Numbered from the stretch's first letter, positions 10,022 through 17,577 are shown. The stretch: 44,302 bases of DNA from Streptomyces populi (GCF_002911015.1 NZ_KZ626909.1:1-44302); one strand, 5' to 3'. Program-made: numbers and translations. Notes: generated by a model from the letters alone, not told the origin.

Positions 10022-10118
10022 GTCCCCGTCCCCCCAAGAACCCCTCGCATATGCCAGTGCAGAGCAGGGTAGACCCGCGACCGCCCCTTATATGGGGAAG
10101 AGCGGGAAAGAAGGGACA

Positions 10119-12149
10119 TCAAATATCGGCCCCTGGAACCGTGGCTTCCTTCTTTCGAAAAGGTCTGCGAATTCTCGGCGGGTGCTGACGTATCCATCCC
10201 TCGAGTTCCGCCGGGGAAGTACGGGCGCTGCGCTCGGCGTCCATCAGACGTCCCGGATTGCCTCCGGTACGGCTCAGTACCCGGGATGCGGACGGCCCCG
10301 CCGCCGTGAGCCCCGGAAGCGAGCACAGGATCTGCCGCATCTCGTCGTCGCTCAGCGACTCCAGCTCGACGCGCGGCAGGCCGGGAGCCCGCTTCGGCAG
10401 GGCCGTCCGGGAGGTGAGCAGCAGCCGGAGCGGGCCCTGCGCGGAGGCGAGCCGGTCGATGAAGGGGCCCCAGCGCGCGTCGTGGGCGAGCGCGCGGTCG
10501 GCGGCGTCCACCACCAGGAGCAGGCGCAGCCCGGACATCCGGGAGACCAGGTCCGCCCAGGAGGGGGCGGAGGGGACGGCTCCCGGGCCGCCCTGCCCCT
10601 CGCCCCGCCCGGTCCGGCGTTCGCGGAGCGGTGGGACCTCCACCGCCAGTTGCTCCAGCAGACTGTCGACCGGCTCGGCGCGGGACGGCGCGGGAGCCCC
10701 GTACCAGGGCGGTCTGGGGTGCCACAGGATCCGGTCGAAGGCCTCCCGGTGATCGTGCGCGAGCTGTACGGCGCACGTCGTCGCGCCGAGGCCGGCGCGG
10801 CCGTACAGGACGACTCCGCGCGTACCGCCGCCGACGGCGAGCGCGGCGCTGGCCGCCGTCATCTGCCGGAGGTGCCCGACGAAGGAGTCGGGCCGGCCCG
10901 GGAGGGTTCCGGAGGCGTCCGCGCGGCGGCGGATCCGCGCCGCGGGGCGCAGGCGGCGGTCCGGCAGCCGAAGACCGGCGGCGGTCGCGCCGTGCAGGAC
11001 AGGTGTGGCGGCGAAGGACAGGGGGGTGGCGCCGGCCCCGAACCGGGCGTCGAGCGCGGTGTCGGACAGGGCCGCGTGGAGCGCCGTCGGCAGGGGGTGG
11101 CCCTGCCGGAAGAGATGCGTGTACAGGCCCTCGGCGAGTCGCAGGGCGAAGTCGTTGCGTACGGGGAAGCGCATCGCCACGACGGCGCATCCGAGCCGCT
11201 CGGCGATGGCCGAGGCCAGCGACTCGGGCACGGCGGGGACGGCGCGCTCCGCTTCGCCCCTGCGCTGCGTCGGCACGGCGGCACGGTTCGCGGTCCGCCC
11301 GGCCGACCAGCACACGGCCAGGAACACCAGCCTGGTCCGTCCCCGTGCCCGCTCCAGGAGTTCGAGCAGGTCCTCGGCATCCAGTTCGTCGCTCGTGCCG
11401 TCCTCCTTCTCCAGGCGCAGAAGCCCGGGCAGACCGTGCGCGACGATGTGGAGGACGTCCCAGCCCTCGGGTTCGTCCAGCATCGCGCCGAGCGTCCTGC
11501 GTGTGACGCCGAACTGCCGGGTCCGCACCTCGAGCGGCAGGGCGGGGGCGGCTCCCCCGGCGGCCAGGTCGCGCAGCCGGCCGCGCAGGGTGGCGCGGTG
11601 CGCGCCGAGGTCCAGCGCGGCCGAGCCCCGCGGCAGGCTGAACAGGGCCAGCATGCGCAGGTGTGACGGGAGTCCACGCGCTCGGGACGAGGACGGGACG
11701 GTGACGGAGGCGGCCCGGCGGCGGTCTCGTACGAACAGCACACCGTGCTCTGCCAGCGACCGGCCTCCGACCAGGCCCAGTTCCCAGGGCAGATGCTCGA
11801 AGTCACGCATGAGCGGCGGAAGTTCAAGTGTCACGACGAGCGGCGCGAGTTCCTTCAGCAGGGGCGCCACACCCCCCAGTCCGACGTCCCCGATCCACTC
11901 TCCCGAGGTTCGCACCGCGTGCTCCACGGCGGCCGCGCCGCCCTCGCTCCCGTGCACCCGGGCAACCGTGCGCTGGAGTTCGTACAGTCCGGCGAGCCCG
12001 GAACGCTGCCGCGGCGTCTCGAGCAGCACTTCTTCGAACGCGACCTGTCCTCTGCCGGCCACCTGGAGGCGCCAGGCCCACCAGTCGGGCAGCCCGTCCG
12101 CCGGATGCCGTCGCCAGTGACCGATCGAGAGCTCGGCTGATCGCAGCAT
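10119..12149 (-). CDS. CHAT-domain cysteine protease fused to NTPase-like domain with a dead P-loop
   Basis: 676 residues from the chosen ATG. The CHAT domain occupies residues ~120-390 with both catalytic elements: VLHIVAHG (His238) and LVFLAVCWSAG (Cys280). The conserved 'GCAVVAMRFPV' and 'LYTHLFRQGHPLPTALHAAL' stretches follow. After a SFVGHL segment comes an NTPase-like region whose P-loop reads GRAGLGATT, with Ala456 where Lys is required, and a hydrophobic strand ending VDAADRA in the Walker B position. There is no long C-terminal repeat region, unlike the paralogue downstream. The frame extends to ATGs at 12191 and 12197, but those codons are A/T-rich at third positions and family similarity begins near SAELSIGHW, so 12149 is preferred; 12197 is possible. 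CHAT proteins are peptidases that cleave partner proteins. The substrate is unknown; the divergent acidic protein is one candidate. Confidence 0.85.
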   Translation of the reverse strand: MLRSAELSIGHWRRHPADGLPDWWAWRLQVAGRGQVAFEEVLLETPRQRSGLAGLYELQRTVARVHGSEGGAAAVEHAVRTSGEWIGDVGLGGVAPLLKELAPLVVTLELPPLMRDFEHLPWELGLVGGRSLAEHGVLFVRDRRRAASVTVPSSSRARGLPSHLRMLALFSLPRGSAALDLGAHRATLRGRLRDLAAGGAAPALPLEVRTRQFGVTRRTLGAMLDEPEGWDVLHIVAHGLPGLLRLEKEDGTSDELDAEDLLELLERARGRTRLVFLAVCWSAGRTANRAAVPTQRRGEAERAVPAVPESLASAIAERLGCAVVAMRFPVRNDFALRLAEGLYTHLFRQGHPLPTALHAALSDTALDARFGAGATPLSFAATPVLHGATAAGLRLPDRRLRPAARIRRRADASGTLPGRPDSFVGHLRQMTAASAALAVGGGTRGVVLYGRAGLGATTCAVQLAHDHREAFDRILWHPRPPWYGAPAPSRAEPVDSLLEQLAVEVPPLRERRTGRGEGQGGPGAVPSAPSWADLVSRMSGLRLLLVVDAADRALAHDARWGPFIDRLASAQGPLRLLLTSRTALPKRAPGLPRVELESLSDDEMRQILCSLPGLTAAGPSASRVLSRTGGNPGRLMDAERSARTSPAELEGWIRQHPPRIRRPFRKKEATVPGADI

Positions 12150-12271
12150 GCAGGGTTTTGCCCATCTCTCTTGCAGTACAGAACATTTCATGGCCATCCA
12201 TACGAAATGACCGTCACCTTGCCTACGCTACGACACGAACCACGCTGCACGAGGGGCGACGGGAGACACAG
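12150..12271. promoter_or_regulatory. Short divergent promoter region between CHAT operon and acidic-tail gene
   Basis: This 122-base gap separates the operon's first minus-strand gene from the plus-strand gene at 12272. It is clearly more A/T-rich than its flanks. A TACGCT hexamer at 12224-12229 could serve as a -10 element for the plus-strand gene, but I see no convincing -35 partner. For the minus strand, TGTACT around 12170-12175 is a candidate -10. Short spacing suggests the two transcripts share regulation (inference). Confidence 0.35.
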
Positions 12272-13090
12272 GTGGCCAGGGCGCGACACAGGCAGTACAT
12301 CCGGAAGGTGCGGGCCGACCTCGGCATGGAACCGGCATGGCCGCCGGCCTCCCATCGGCGGCTCGGGGACGTCGGGGTCTTCCGCAAGGGGCACTTCGAG
12401 CGGAAGGGAACCCTCGAGTCGCTGTACGGCATCGGCTTCGCTCCCCGGCCGATCCCTCACAACCGCGCCTCGTACCACAGCGATTCGACGGGGAACGTCC
12501 AGGTCCACCTCGACACGGGCCTCGGCGTGGACGCCGGTCCGGTGGCCGCCGACGGTTCGGTGCTCCTGGAGTTCGCCAGGGCGCGGTCGGTGCTCTTCCA
12601 CGCGACGGGCTGCCGGACGGAGGAGATCGAGGGCATCGAGACGGTCGAGAGCCGGATGCTGGACCTGCACCGGGCGGGCGGCTGGCCCGACGACCAGGTC
12701 GTGATCACCGAGGTCACGCATGCCGCGTTCACGACGGTCCTCATGAGCAGGAGGCGCAGGGACCGCATCGCGCTCCGGGCCGCCGCGGACCCCGGCGTCA
12801 CCGGCCTGGACATGCTGGCGGCCTCGGGAGGGCTGCAATGGGCCGGAGGGTCGACAGCCGGCATCCAGTTGCTGTCCGAGGGGGATCTCACCCCCCTGTA
12901 CCGGGTCCGGGGCGTGATCCCGCACTGGTTCAAGGAAGCCGAAGCGGGGTTCCTCGGCGGGACGAAGGACGAGGACGCCGTCGAGAAATGGGTCGTCGAC
13001 GAAGTGAGCAGCGAGTCCTTCGAGGACGAGGACTTCGAAGAGGACGACTTCGAGGACGAGGACGAGGAAGAGGACGCCGACGGCGCCTGA
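12272..13090 (+). CDS. Protein of unrecognised family with strongly acidic C-terminal tail; candidate partner of the CHAT system
   Basis: 272 residues from GTG at 12272, chosen because GGGAGA lies just upstream (12261-12266) and upstream codons lack coding bias. The body (~residues 1-225) is mixed alpha/beta: a basic N-terminus, a 'LGDVGVFRKGHF' stretch near residue 30, a middle part with 'QVVITEVTHAAFTTVLM', then a 'GDLTPLYRVRGV' stretch near residue 210. No transmembrane segment, signal peptide or catalytic motif is evident. The last ~25 residues are almost entirely Asp/Glu with spaced Phe. I cannot name the family. Its position, divergent from a CHAT protease with NTPase partners, suggests an effector or protease substrate whose tail may be removed or bound (inference). 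An N-terminal lipidation Cys as in bacterial gasdermins is not visible, so that identity is not claimed. Confidence 0.75.
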   Translation: MARARHRQYIRKVRADLGMEPAWPPASHRRLGDVGVFRKGHFERKGTLESLYGIGFAPRPIPHNRASYHSDSTGNVQVHLDTGLGVDAGPVAADGSVLLEFARARSVLFHATGCRTEEIEGIETVESRMLDLHRAGGWPDDQVVITEVTHAAFTTVLMSRRRRDRIALRAAADPGVTGLDMLAASGGLQWAGGSTAGIQLLSEGDLTPLYRVRGVIPHWFKEAEAGFLGGTKDEDAVEKWVVDEVSSESFEDEDFEEDDFEDEDEEEDADGA

Positions 13091-13329
13091 CCCGCGGTTC
13101 CCGGCAGCCCACGGGCACCGCGGGTCCCCGTCCGGCCCGACCCGTCGGACGGGCCCTGGCCGCCCGCGAAGAGGGAGAGCACGCCGACCACGGCACCGGC
13201 GATGACCAGCGCGGAGCCGAGGAACGTGAGAAAGCGGCCGAGTTCCCGCCGGGCCGTCCGGTCGCCGGGCGGGGCGACCGTGGTTCCTTCCGGGTCCTCC
13301 GGCAGATACGAGTCCGTGTCCCTTCCCAC
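12457..13329 (-). CDS. Possible small membrane protein, 3' part antisense to the acidic-tail gene
   Basis: In the otherwise empty interval 13091-13441 a minus-strand frame begins with GTG at 13329 behind GGAAGG. It runs through an acidic/basic N-terminus, a basic RTARREL patch and one clear transmembrane segment (FLTFLGSALVIAGAVVGVL), then a Gly/Ser-rich stretch. Roughly 85% of third codon positions in 13091-13329 are G or C, which looks coding. The difficulty is the end: no stop occurs until 12457, so two thirds of the frame is antisense to the neighbouring gene and looks like a shadow. Either a small gene has lost its stop codon or the signal is fortuitous. Confidence 0.25.
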   Translation of the reverse strand: MGRDTDSYLPEDPEGTTVAPPGDRTARRELGRFLTFLGSALVIAGAVVGVLSLFAGGQGPSDGSGRTGTRGARGLPGTAGQAPSASSSSSSSSKSSSSKSSSSKDSLLTSSTTHFSTASSSFVPPRNPASASLNQCGITPRTRYRGVRSPSDSNWMPAVDPPAHCSPPEAASMSRPVTPGSAAARSAMRSLRLLLMRTVVNAACVTSVITTWSSGQPPARCRSSIRLSTVSMPSISSVRQPVAWKSTDRALANSRSTEPSAATGPASTPRPVSRWTWTFPVESLWYEARL

Positions 13330-13441
13330 ATCCCTTCCGTCTGGCGGAAGCCGTCTTGCCCGCCGGCCGCGGGCGTCACGACCCTGAGTTCCACCACGGC
13401 ACGCGGGGCGGCGAGGCCCCGCTCTCAGGGACGGGAACGCC

Positions 13442-14506
13442 ATGCCGCACACCACCGCCTTCGCCCGCAACCAGTGGTACGTCGCCGCCTACACCTACGA
13501 GGTCGGGCGCGGACTGCTCGGCCGGACGGTCCTCGGTGAGCCGCTCGTGCTCTACCGGACCGAGGAGGACGGGGCGGCCGTCGCGCTGTCCGACCGGTGT
13601 GTGCACCGGTACTTCCCGCTCTCGGAGAGCCGTCTCGACGGTGACCGGATCGTGTGCGGCTACCACGGGTTCACGTACGACAGGACCGGTACGTGCGTCC
13701 GCGTGCCGGGGCAGAAGCGGATACCCCGCACCGCCCGTGTCGCCTCCTACCCGGTCGTCGAGCAGGACCTGTTCGTCTGGGTCTGGATCGGCGACCCCGC
13801 GCTCGCGGACCCGGGGTCCGTACCGCGCGCACCGCACATGGACTCGCCCGGCTGGACGACGGTCAGCGGCATGGAACCCGTCGACGCGGACTACGGACTC
13901 CTCGTCGACAACCTCCTCGACCTCTCGCACGAGACGTACCTGCACGGCGGCTACATCGGCACGCCCGAGGTCGCCGAGACGCCGATCACCACCGAGGTGG
14001 ACGAGGGCGCCGGTGTCGTGCGCGTCTCCCGGCACATGGACGACGCCGAGTGTCCGCCCTTCTACGCCCGGTCGACCGGCGTCCGGGGCCGGATCACGCG
14101 CTGGCAGGACATCGAGTACCACGCGCCGTGCCTCTACCTGCTGCACAGCAGGGTCGCGCCGGCCGGTGTGCCGCCGGAGGCGGACGGCAGCGACCCGAAC
14201 GCCTTCCACACCGAGATCACGTACGCCATCACACCGTCCGGCGAGGGCGCGGTGTACGACTTCTGGGCGGTCTCGCGCGACTTCGCCCGCTCGGACGACG
14301 AAGTCAGCTCCTTCATGCGGGACTTGAACCACACCGTCGTGATGCAGGACGTCGACGCGCTCAACCTCCTCCAGCGGGCCCTCGCCACCGGGCGCACCGG
14401 CCACCAGGAGCTGAGCATCAACATCGACACCGGCGGTCTCGCGGCCCGGCGCATCCTGGCCCGCCTGGCGGAGGAGGGCGACAAGCCGGTGGAGAGGGCA
14501 CGGTGA
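13442..14506 (+). CDS. VanA-type Rieske non-heme iron oxygenase subunit
   Basis: 354 residues. The N-terminal Rieske domain carries C-V-H at residues 53-55 and C-G-Y-H at 72-75, the four [2Fe-2S] ligands. The opening 'NQWYVAAYTYEVGRGLLGRTV' style and the 'VPGQKRIP' and 'VWVWIGDPALADP' blocks are characteristic of vanillate O-demethylase-like oxygenases. The catalytic domain has a DLSHETYLH segment giving the mononuclear iron histidines, and an Asp in 'MQDVDAL' may supply the carboxylate. These enzymes oxygenate or O-demethylate aromatic acids using electrons from a partner reductase. The next gene begins within its stop codon (GTGA), and the reductase follows, so the three are co-translated. 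Substrate cannot be told from sequence; vanillate-like or other substituted aromatic acids are possible. Confidence 0.9.
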   Translation: MPHTTAFARNQWYVAAYTYEVGRGLLGRTVLGEPLVLYRTEEDGAAVALSDRCVHRYFPLSESRLDGDRIVCGYHGFTYDRTGTCVRVPGQKRIPRTARVASYPVVEQDLFVWVWIGDPALADPGSVPRAPHMDSPGWTTVSGMEPVDADYGLLVDNLLDLSHETYLHGGYIGTPEVAETPITTEVDEGAGVVRVSRHMDDAECPPFYARSTGVRGRITRWQDIEYHAPCLYLLHSRVAPAGVPPEADGSDPNAFHTEITYAITPSGEGAVYDFWAVSRDFARSDDEVSSFMRDLNHTVVMQDVDALNLLQRALATGRTGHQELSINIDTGGLAARRILARLAEEGDKPVERAR

Positions 14507-14721
14507 CCGGTCCGGCCGGCGAGGTCCACCGCGTCACCTGGCTCCCGGGCACCGACGTTCTGCACGGCACCTGCCACTGCGGCGCCGAGCACACCGCCGA
14601 GGACCCGGTCGCGATGTGGGAGTGGATGCTCGCCCACCCCGAGGGACACGGGGCACGGACCGGGGACCGGGGGCGGCACCGGGGCGGAGGCGTTCAGGGG
14701 CCGCGGGGAACGGGGGCGTGA
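14503..14721 (+). CDS. Small Cys/His-rich protein between oxygenase and reductase
   Basis: 72 residues, GTG start overlapping the oxygenase stop by four bases, and stop overlapping the reductase start by four bases. This double coupling strongly supports a real gene. The centre contains a 'GTCHCGAEH' motif followed by 'WEWMLAHPEGH', a compact set of Cys and His residues that could bind zinc or another metal, although only two cysteines are present. The last ~25 residues are Gly/Arg-rich and probably disordered. Function is unknown. A helper of the oxygenase complex is suggested by the position only. Confidence 0.7.
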   Translation: MTGPAGEVHRVTWLPGTDVLHGTCHCGAEHTAEDPVAMWEWMLAHPEGHGARTGDRGRHRGGGVQGPRGTGA

Positions 14722-15653
14722 ACGTGTACGAGGCACGACTCGCCGTCGAACGGATCGAGTCCGTCGCCGATGACGTGCTCGCCCTGAGCCTGCGGCATCC
14801 GCTCGGGGCCGAACTCCCTCCCTGGGAACCGGGCGCCCACATCGACGTCGTGCTCGGGCCGGGCCTGGAGCGGCAGTACTCGCTGTGCGGTGATCCGGCG
14901 GACCGCCGGTCGTGGCGGATCGCGGTGCTGCGCGAGCCGGACGGGCGGGGCGGATCGGCTCACGTGCACGGGAGGCTGGGCGAGGGCGACACGGTCCGGG
15001 TCCGGGGCCCGCGCAATCGCTTCGCGCTCGTGCCCGCCCCGCGCTACCGCTTCGTGGCGGGCGGGATCGGCATCACCCCGATCCTGCCGATGCTGGCCGC
15101 GGCCGAGGCGGCGGGCGCCGGGTGGACCTTGCTGTACGGCGGCCGGACCCGCGGTTCCATGGCGTTCACCGGGGAGTTGGAGCGCTACGGGGACCGGGTC
15201 ACCCTCGCGCCCCAGGACGAGACCGGACCGCTCGACCTGCCCTCCGTGCTGGCCGGGGTCTCCGGTGACACCCTCGTCTACTGCTGTGGTCCCGGGCCGC
15301 TGCTGGACGCGATGGAGGAGCGCTGCCCCACCGCCCTGCTGCACGTCGAGCGGTTCCGGCCGCGGGAGCGAAGCACCGGCGGGGAGACGGAGTTCGAGGT
15401 CGTCCTGGAGCGGTCGGGGCGGACGCTCACCGTCGCCCCCGGCGTCTCCGTCCTCGACACCGTGCGCGCCGCCGGTGTCGAGGTCCTCCACTCCTGCACC
15501 GAGGGCACGTGCGGGACCTGCGAGACGGACGTGCTCGAAGGGACCCCGGACCACCGGGACTCGGTGCTCACGGACGCGGAGCGGGAGGCGGGCGGGACCA
15601 TGCTCATCTGCGTGTCCCGCTGCCTCGGGGAACGGCTCGTCCTGGATCTGTGA
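14718..15653 (+). CDS. VanB/phthalate-dioxygenase-reductase type flavin and [2Fe-2S] reductase
   Basis: 311 residues from GTG at 14718, which overlaps the preceding stop. The order is a FAD/FMN-binding barrel (with 'RQYSLCGDP'), an NAD-binding domain ('FVAGGIGITPILPML'), then a C-terminal plant-type ferredoxin domain with Cys260, Cys265, Cys268 (C-x4-C-x2-C) and a fourth Cys near residue 298. This is the arrangement of class IA oxygenase reductases. It should take electrons from NADH to the Rieske centre of the oxygenase two genes upstream. The 3' end overlaps the convergent IclR gene by 50 bases. Confidence 0.92.
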   Translation: MNVYEARLAVERIESVADDVLALSLRHPLGAELPPWEPGAHIDVVLGPGLERQYSLCGDPADRRSWRIAVLREPDGRGGSAHVHGRLGEGDTVRVRGPRNRFALVPAPRYRFVAGGIGITPILPMLAAAEAAGAGWTLLYGGRTRGSMAFTGELERYGDRVTLAPQDETGPLDLPSVLAGVSGDTLVYCCGPGPLLDAMEERCPTALLHVERFRPRERSTGGETEFEVVLERSGRTLTVAPGVSVLDTVRAAGVEVLHSCTEGTCGTCETDVLEGTPDHRDSVLTDAEREAGGTMLICVSRCLGERLVLDL

Positions 15654-16419
15654 CCGCCAGGTCCCGCTCGATCCGCGCGACCGTCTCCAGCAGGCGGGGA
15701 AGCAGGTCGCGGCGGACGGATTCGAGGCTGTTGCGGCTGGCGTGCACCGGGATGTTCACGGCCGCCACCACGTCGCCGTTCCGGTCGCGCACCGGGGCGG
15801 CGACCGAGCGCAGCCCCTCCTCCAGCTCCTGGTCGACGACGGCGTAGCCCTGGCGCCGCGCCCGGGCCAGTTCCGCCCTCAGCAGGTCCGGCGCGACGAT
15901 CGTGCGCGCGGTCAGAGGGCGCAGATCGGCCCGCCGCAGCCGGGTGTCGATCTCGTCGTCCGCGAGGTGCGCGAGGATCACCCGGCCGACCGAGGTGGCA
16001 TGGGCCGGGAAGCGGGTGCCGACGGTGATCGCCGCCGTCATGATGCGCCGGGTCGGGACCCGCGCCACGTACACGATGTCGTCACCGTCGAGGACGCAGA
16101 GCGAGCTCGACTCCCCCACCTGTTCGGCGAGTTGCTCGAGGTGGGGCTGGGCGATCTCCGGGAGGGTGAAGCCGGAGAGATAGGCGTAGCCGAGTTCCAG
16201 CACGCGCGGGGTGAGCCGGAAGACACGGCCGTCCGTGCGGACGTAGCCGAGGTCGACCAGGGTCAGCAGGAAGCGGCGCGCCGCCGCGCGGGTCAGGCCG
16301 CAGCCGCGGGCGACCTCACTGAGCGTCAGTTCCGGCCGGTCGGCGCCGAAGACCCGGATGACGGCGAGTCCTCGTTCGAAGGAGCGGACGAAGTGGGGGG
16401 CTCGGTCTGCCGCAGGCAT
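15604..16419 (-). CDS. IclR-family transcriptional regulator
   Basis: 271 residues from ATG at 16419, preceded by GGAGG at ideal spacing; an upstream in-frame ATG at 16509 lies in A/T-richer promoter DNA and is rejected. The N-terminus has a winged helix ('LTLSEVARGCGLTRAAARRFLLTLVDLGYV') and the rest is an IclR effector-binding domain ('HATSVGRVILAHL', 'GYAVVDQELEEGLRSVAAPV', 'AAVNIPV'). The sequence resembles the PcaR/PcaU branch that senses aromatic acids. It is convergent with the reductase and divergent from the ABC importer, so it probably controls both transcripts and itself. Confidence 0.92.
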   Translation of the reverse strand: MPAADRAPHFVRSFERGLAVIRVFGADRPELTLSEVARGCGLTRAAARRFLLTLVDLGYVRTDGRVFRLTPRVLELGYAYLSGFTLPEIAQPHLEQLAEQVGESSSLCVLDGDDIVYVARVPTRRIMTAAITVGTRFPAHATSVGRVILAHLADDEIDTRLRRADLRPLTARTIVAPDLLRAELARARRQGYAVVDQELEEGLRSVAAPVRDRNGDVVAAVNIPVHASRNSLESVRRDLLPRLLETVARIERDLAVTDPGRAVPRGSGTRR

Positions 16420-16481
16420 CGTCGCCTCCAGAGGGGCACGCGGAGCGCCCTCCGTACGGGACGGGGGCACACTTCGATAAC

Positions 16482-16498
16482 TGTCAACAATATTGTCA
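16482..16498. promoter_or_regulatory. Candidate IclR operator
   Basis: A 10-base perfect palindrome ACAATATTGT (16487-16496) sits in the gap between the IclR gene and the importer, with TGTCA at 16482-16486 and again at 16494-16498. It is A/T-rich in a G/C-rich setting and lies just upstream of the importer's -35 element. Assignment to this IclR protein is by position. Confidence 0.45.
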
Positions 16499-16508
16499 GC
16501 CAAAGCCA

Positions 16509-16537
16509 TTGACCCGGCACGGACAGGGTTCTACCTT
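16509..16537 (+). promoter_or_regulatory. Vegetative-type promoter of the importer operon
   Basis: TTGACC at 16509-16514, a 17-base spacer and TACCTT at 16532-16537 form a good housekeeping-sigma promoter. Transcription would start near 16544, about 60 bases before the lipoprotein start codon. Confidence 0.5.
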
Positions 16538-16605
16538 CGCGCTGAGCACCATTGTGCGGTGTGCGCACACCCTGTCGGAACACTCTCGTCTGCACAGGAG
16601 GAGCC

Positions 16606-17577
16606 ATGCGTCGTCTGCTCGCCGGGATCGCGGTCGGAGCCGTGCTGGTCGCCGCGTCGGCCTGCGGTTCGTCGGACGGCGGTGGCGCCTCGGACAAGAA
16701 CTCCTCGTCCGGCGGCACCACCGAGGTCAAGCTGGGGGTCATCCCCATCGTCGACGTCGCCCCCGTCTACCTGGGCCAGAAGAAGGGCTTCTACAAGAAG
16801 CACGGACTGACCCTGTCGATGACGGCCGCGCAGGGCGGCGCGGCGATCGTCCCGGGTGTCGTCTCGGGCCAGTTCCAGTTCGGGTTCTCCAACGTGACCT
16901 CGCTGATGATCGCCCAGTCCAACGACGTTCCCGTGAAGGCCATCGCGAACGGCGTCGCCTCGACGGGCGTGGCGGGCGCGGACTTCGGTGCCATCACGGT
17001 GAAGAAGGGCAGCGCGATCAAGTCGGCGAAGGACCTGGAGGGCAAGAAGGTCGCCGTCAACACGCTGAAGAACATCAACGAGACGGCCGTGCGCGAGTCG
17101 GTGCGCAAGGCGGGCGGCGACCCGTCCGAGGTGAAGTTCGTCGAGCTCGCCTTCGACCAGATGCCCGCGGCCCTGGACAGCGGTCGGATCGACGCCGCGA
17201 TGGTGGTCGAGCCGGCGCTCGCCACCGTCAAGAGCCAGGGCGCGACCGAGATCGCCTCCTCCCTGGTCGACGTGGCGCCGAACCTCACGGTCGCCATGTA
17301 CTTCACCTCGAACCAGTACGCGCAGCAACACCCGGACGTGGTGAAGAAGTTCCAGGAGGCCACCGCGGAGTCCCTCGCCTACGCCGACGCGCACCCGGAC
17401 GAGGTCCGGGGGATCGTCACCACGTACACCACGATCCCCGCGGCCGTGCTGGCGAAGGTGACCCTGCCGAAGTGGCCGGCCGAGCCGAACCGGGCCTCGA
17501 TCGAGGCGCTGGAGAAGCTGGGCGAGCAGGACGGTCTCTTCAAGTCGACGCCCGACCTGGACAAGCTGCTGCCGTGA
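16606..17577 (+). CDS. ABC importer substrate-binding lipoprotein, NMT1/SsuA-like
   Basis: 323 residues. ATG at 16606 follows AGGAGG. The signal peptide ends in a lipobox (AASAC), so the mature protein is anchored on the outer face of the membrane. The fold markers 'LGVIPIVDVAPVYLGQKKGF', 'GVVSGQFQFGFSN' and 'KVAVNTLKN' are those of the family that binds sulfonates, nitrate, thiamine precursors or aromatic acids. With a VanAB-type oxygenase and IclR regulator beside it, an aromatic carboxylate or sulfonate is the likeliest ligand (inference). Its stop overlaps the next start (GTGA). Confidence 0.9.
   Translation: MRRLLAGIAVGAVLVAASACGSSDGGGASDKNSSSGGTTEVKLGVIPIVDVAPVYLGQKKGFYKKHGLTLSMTAAQGGAAIVPGVVSGQFQFGFSNVTSLMIAQSNDVPVKAIANGVASTGVAGADFGAITVKKGSAIKSAKDLEGKKVAVNTLKNINETAVRESVRKAGGDPSEVKFVELAFDQMPAALDSGRIDAAMVVEPALATVKSQGATEIASSLVDVAPNLTVAMYFTSNQYAQQHPDVVKKFQEATAESLAYADAHPDEVRGIVTTYTTIPAAVLAKVTLPKWPAEPNRASIEALEKLGEQDGLFKSTPDLDKLLP

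Noticed and set aside
6233..10072. Plus-strand open frame of 1,279 codons
   Set aside because: It is antisense to the gene with intact GMPGVGKTT P-loop and lacks any recognisable domain or start signal.
12272..13090. Bacterial gasdermin identity for the acidic-tail protein
   Set aside because: The link to a protease is suggestive, but no N-terminal lipidation Cys or gasdermin-like opening was recognised, so only an unassigned effector/substrate role is suggested.
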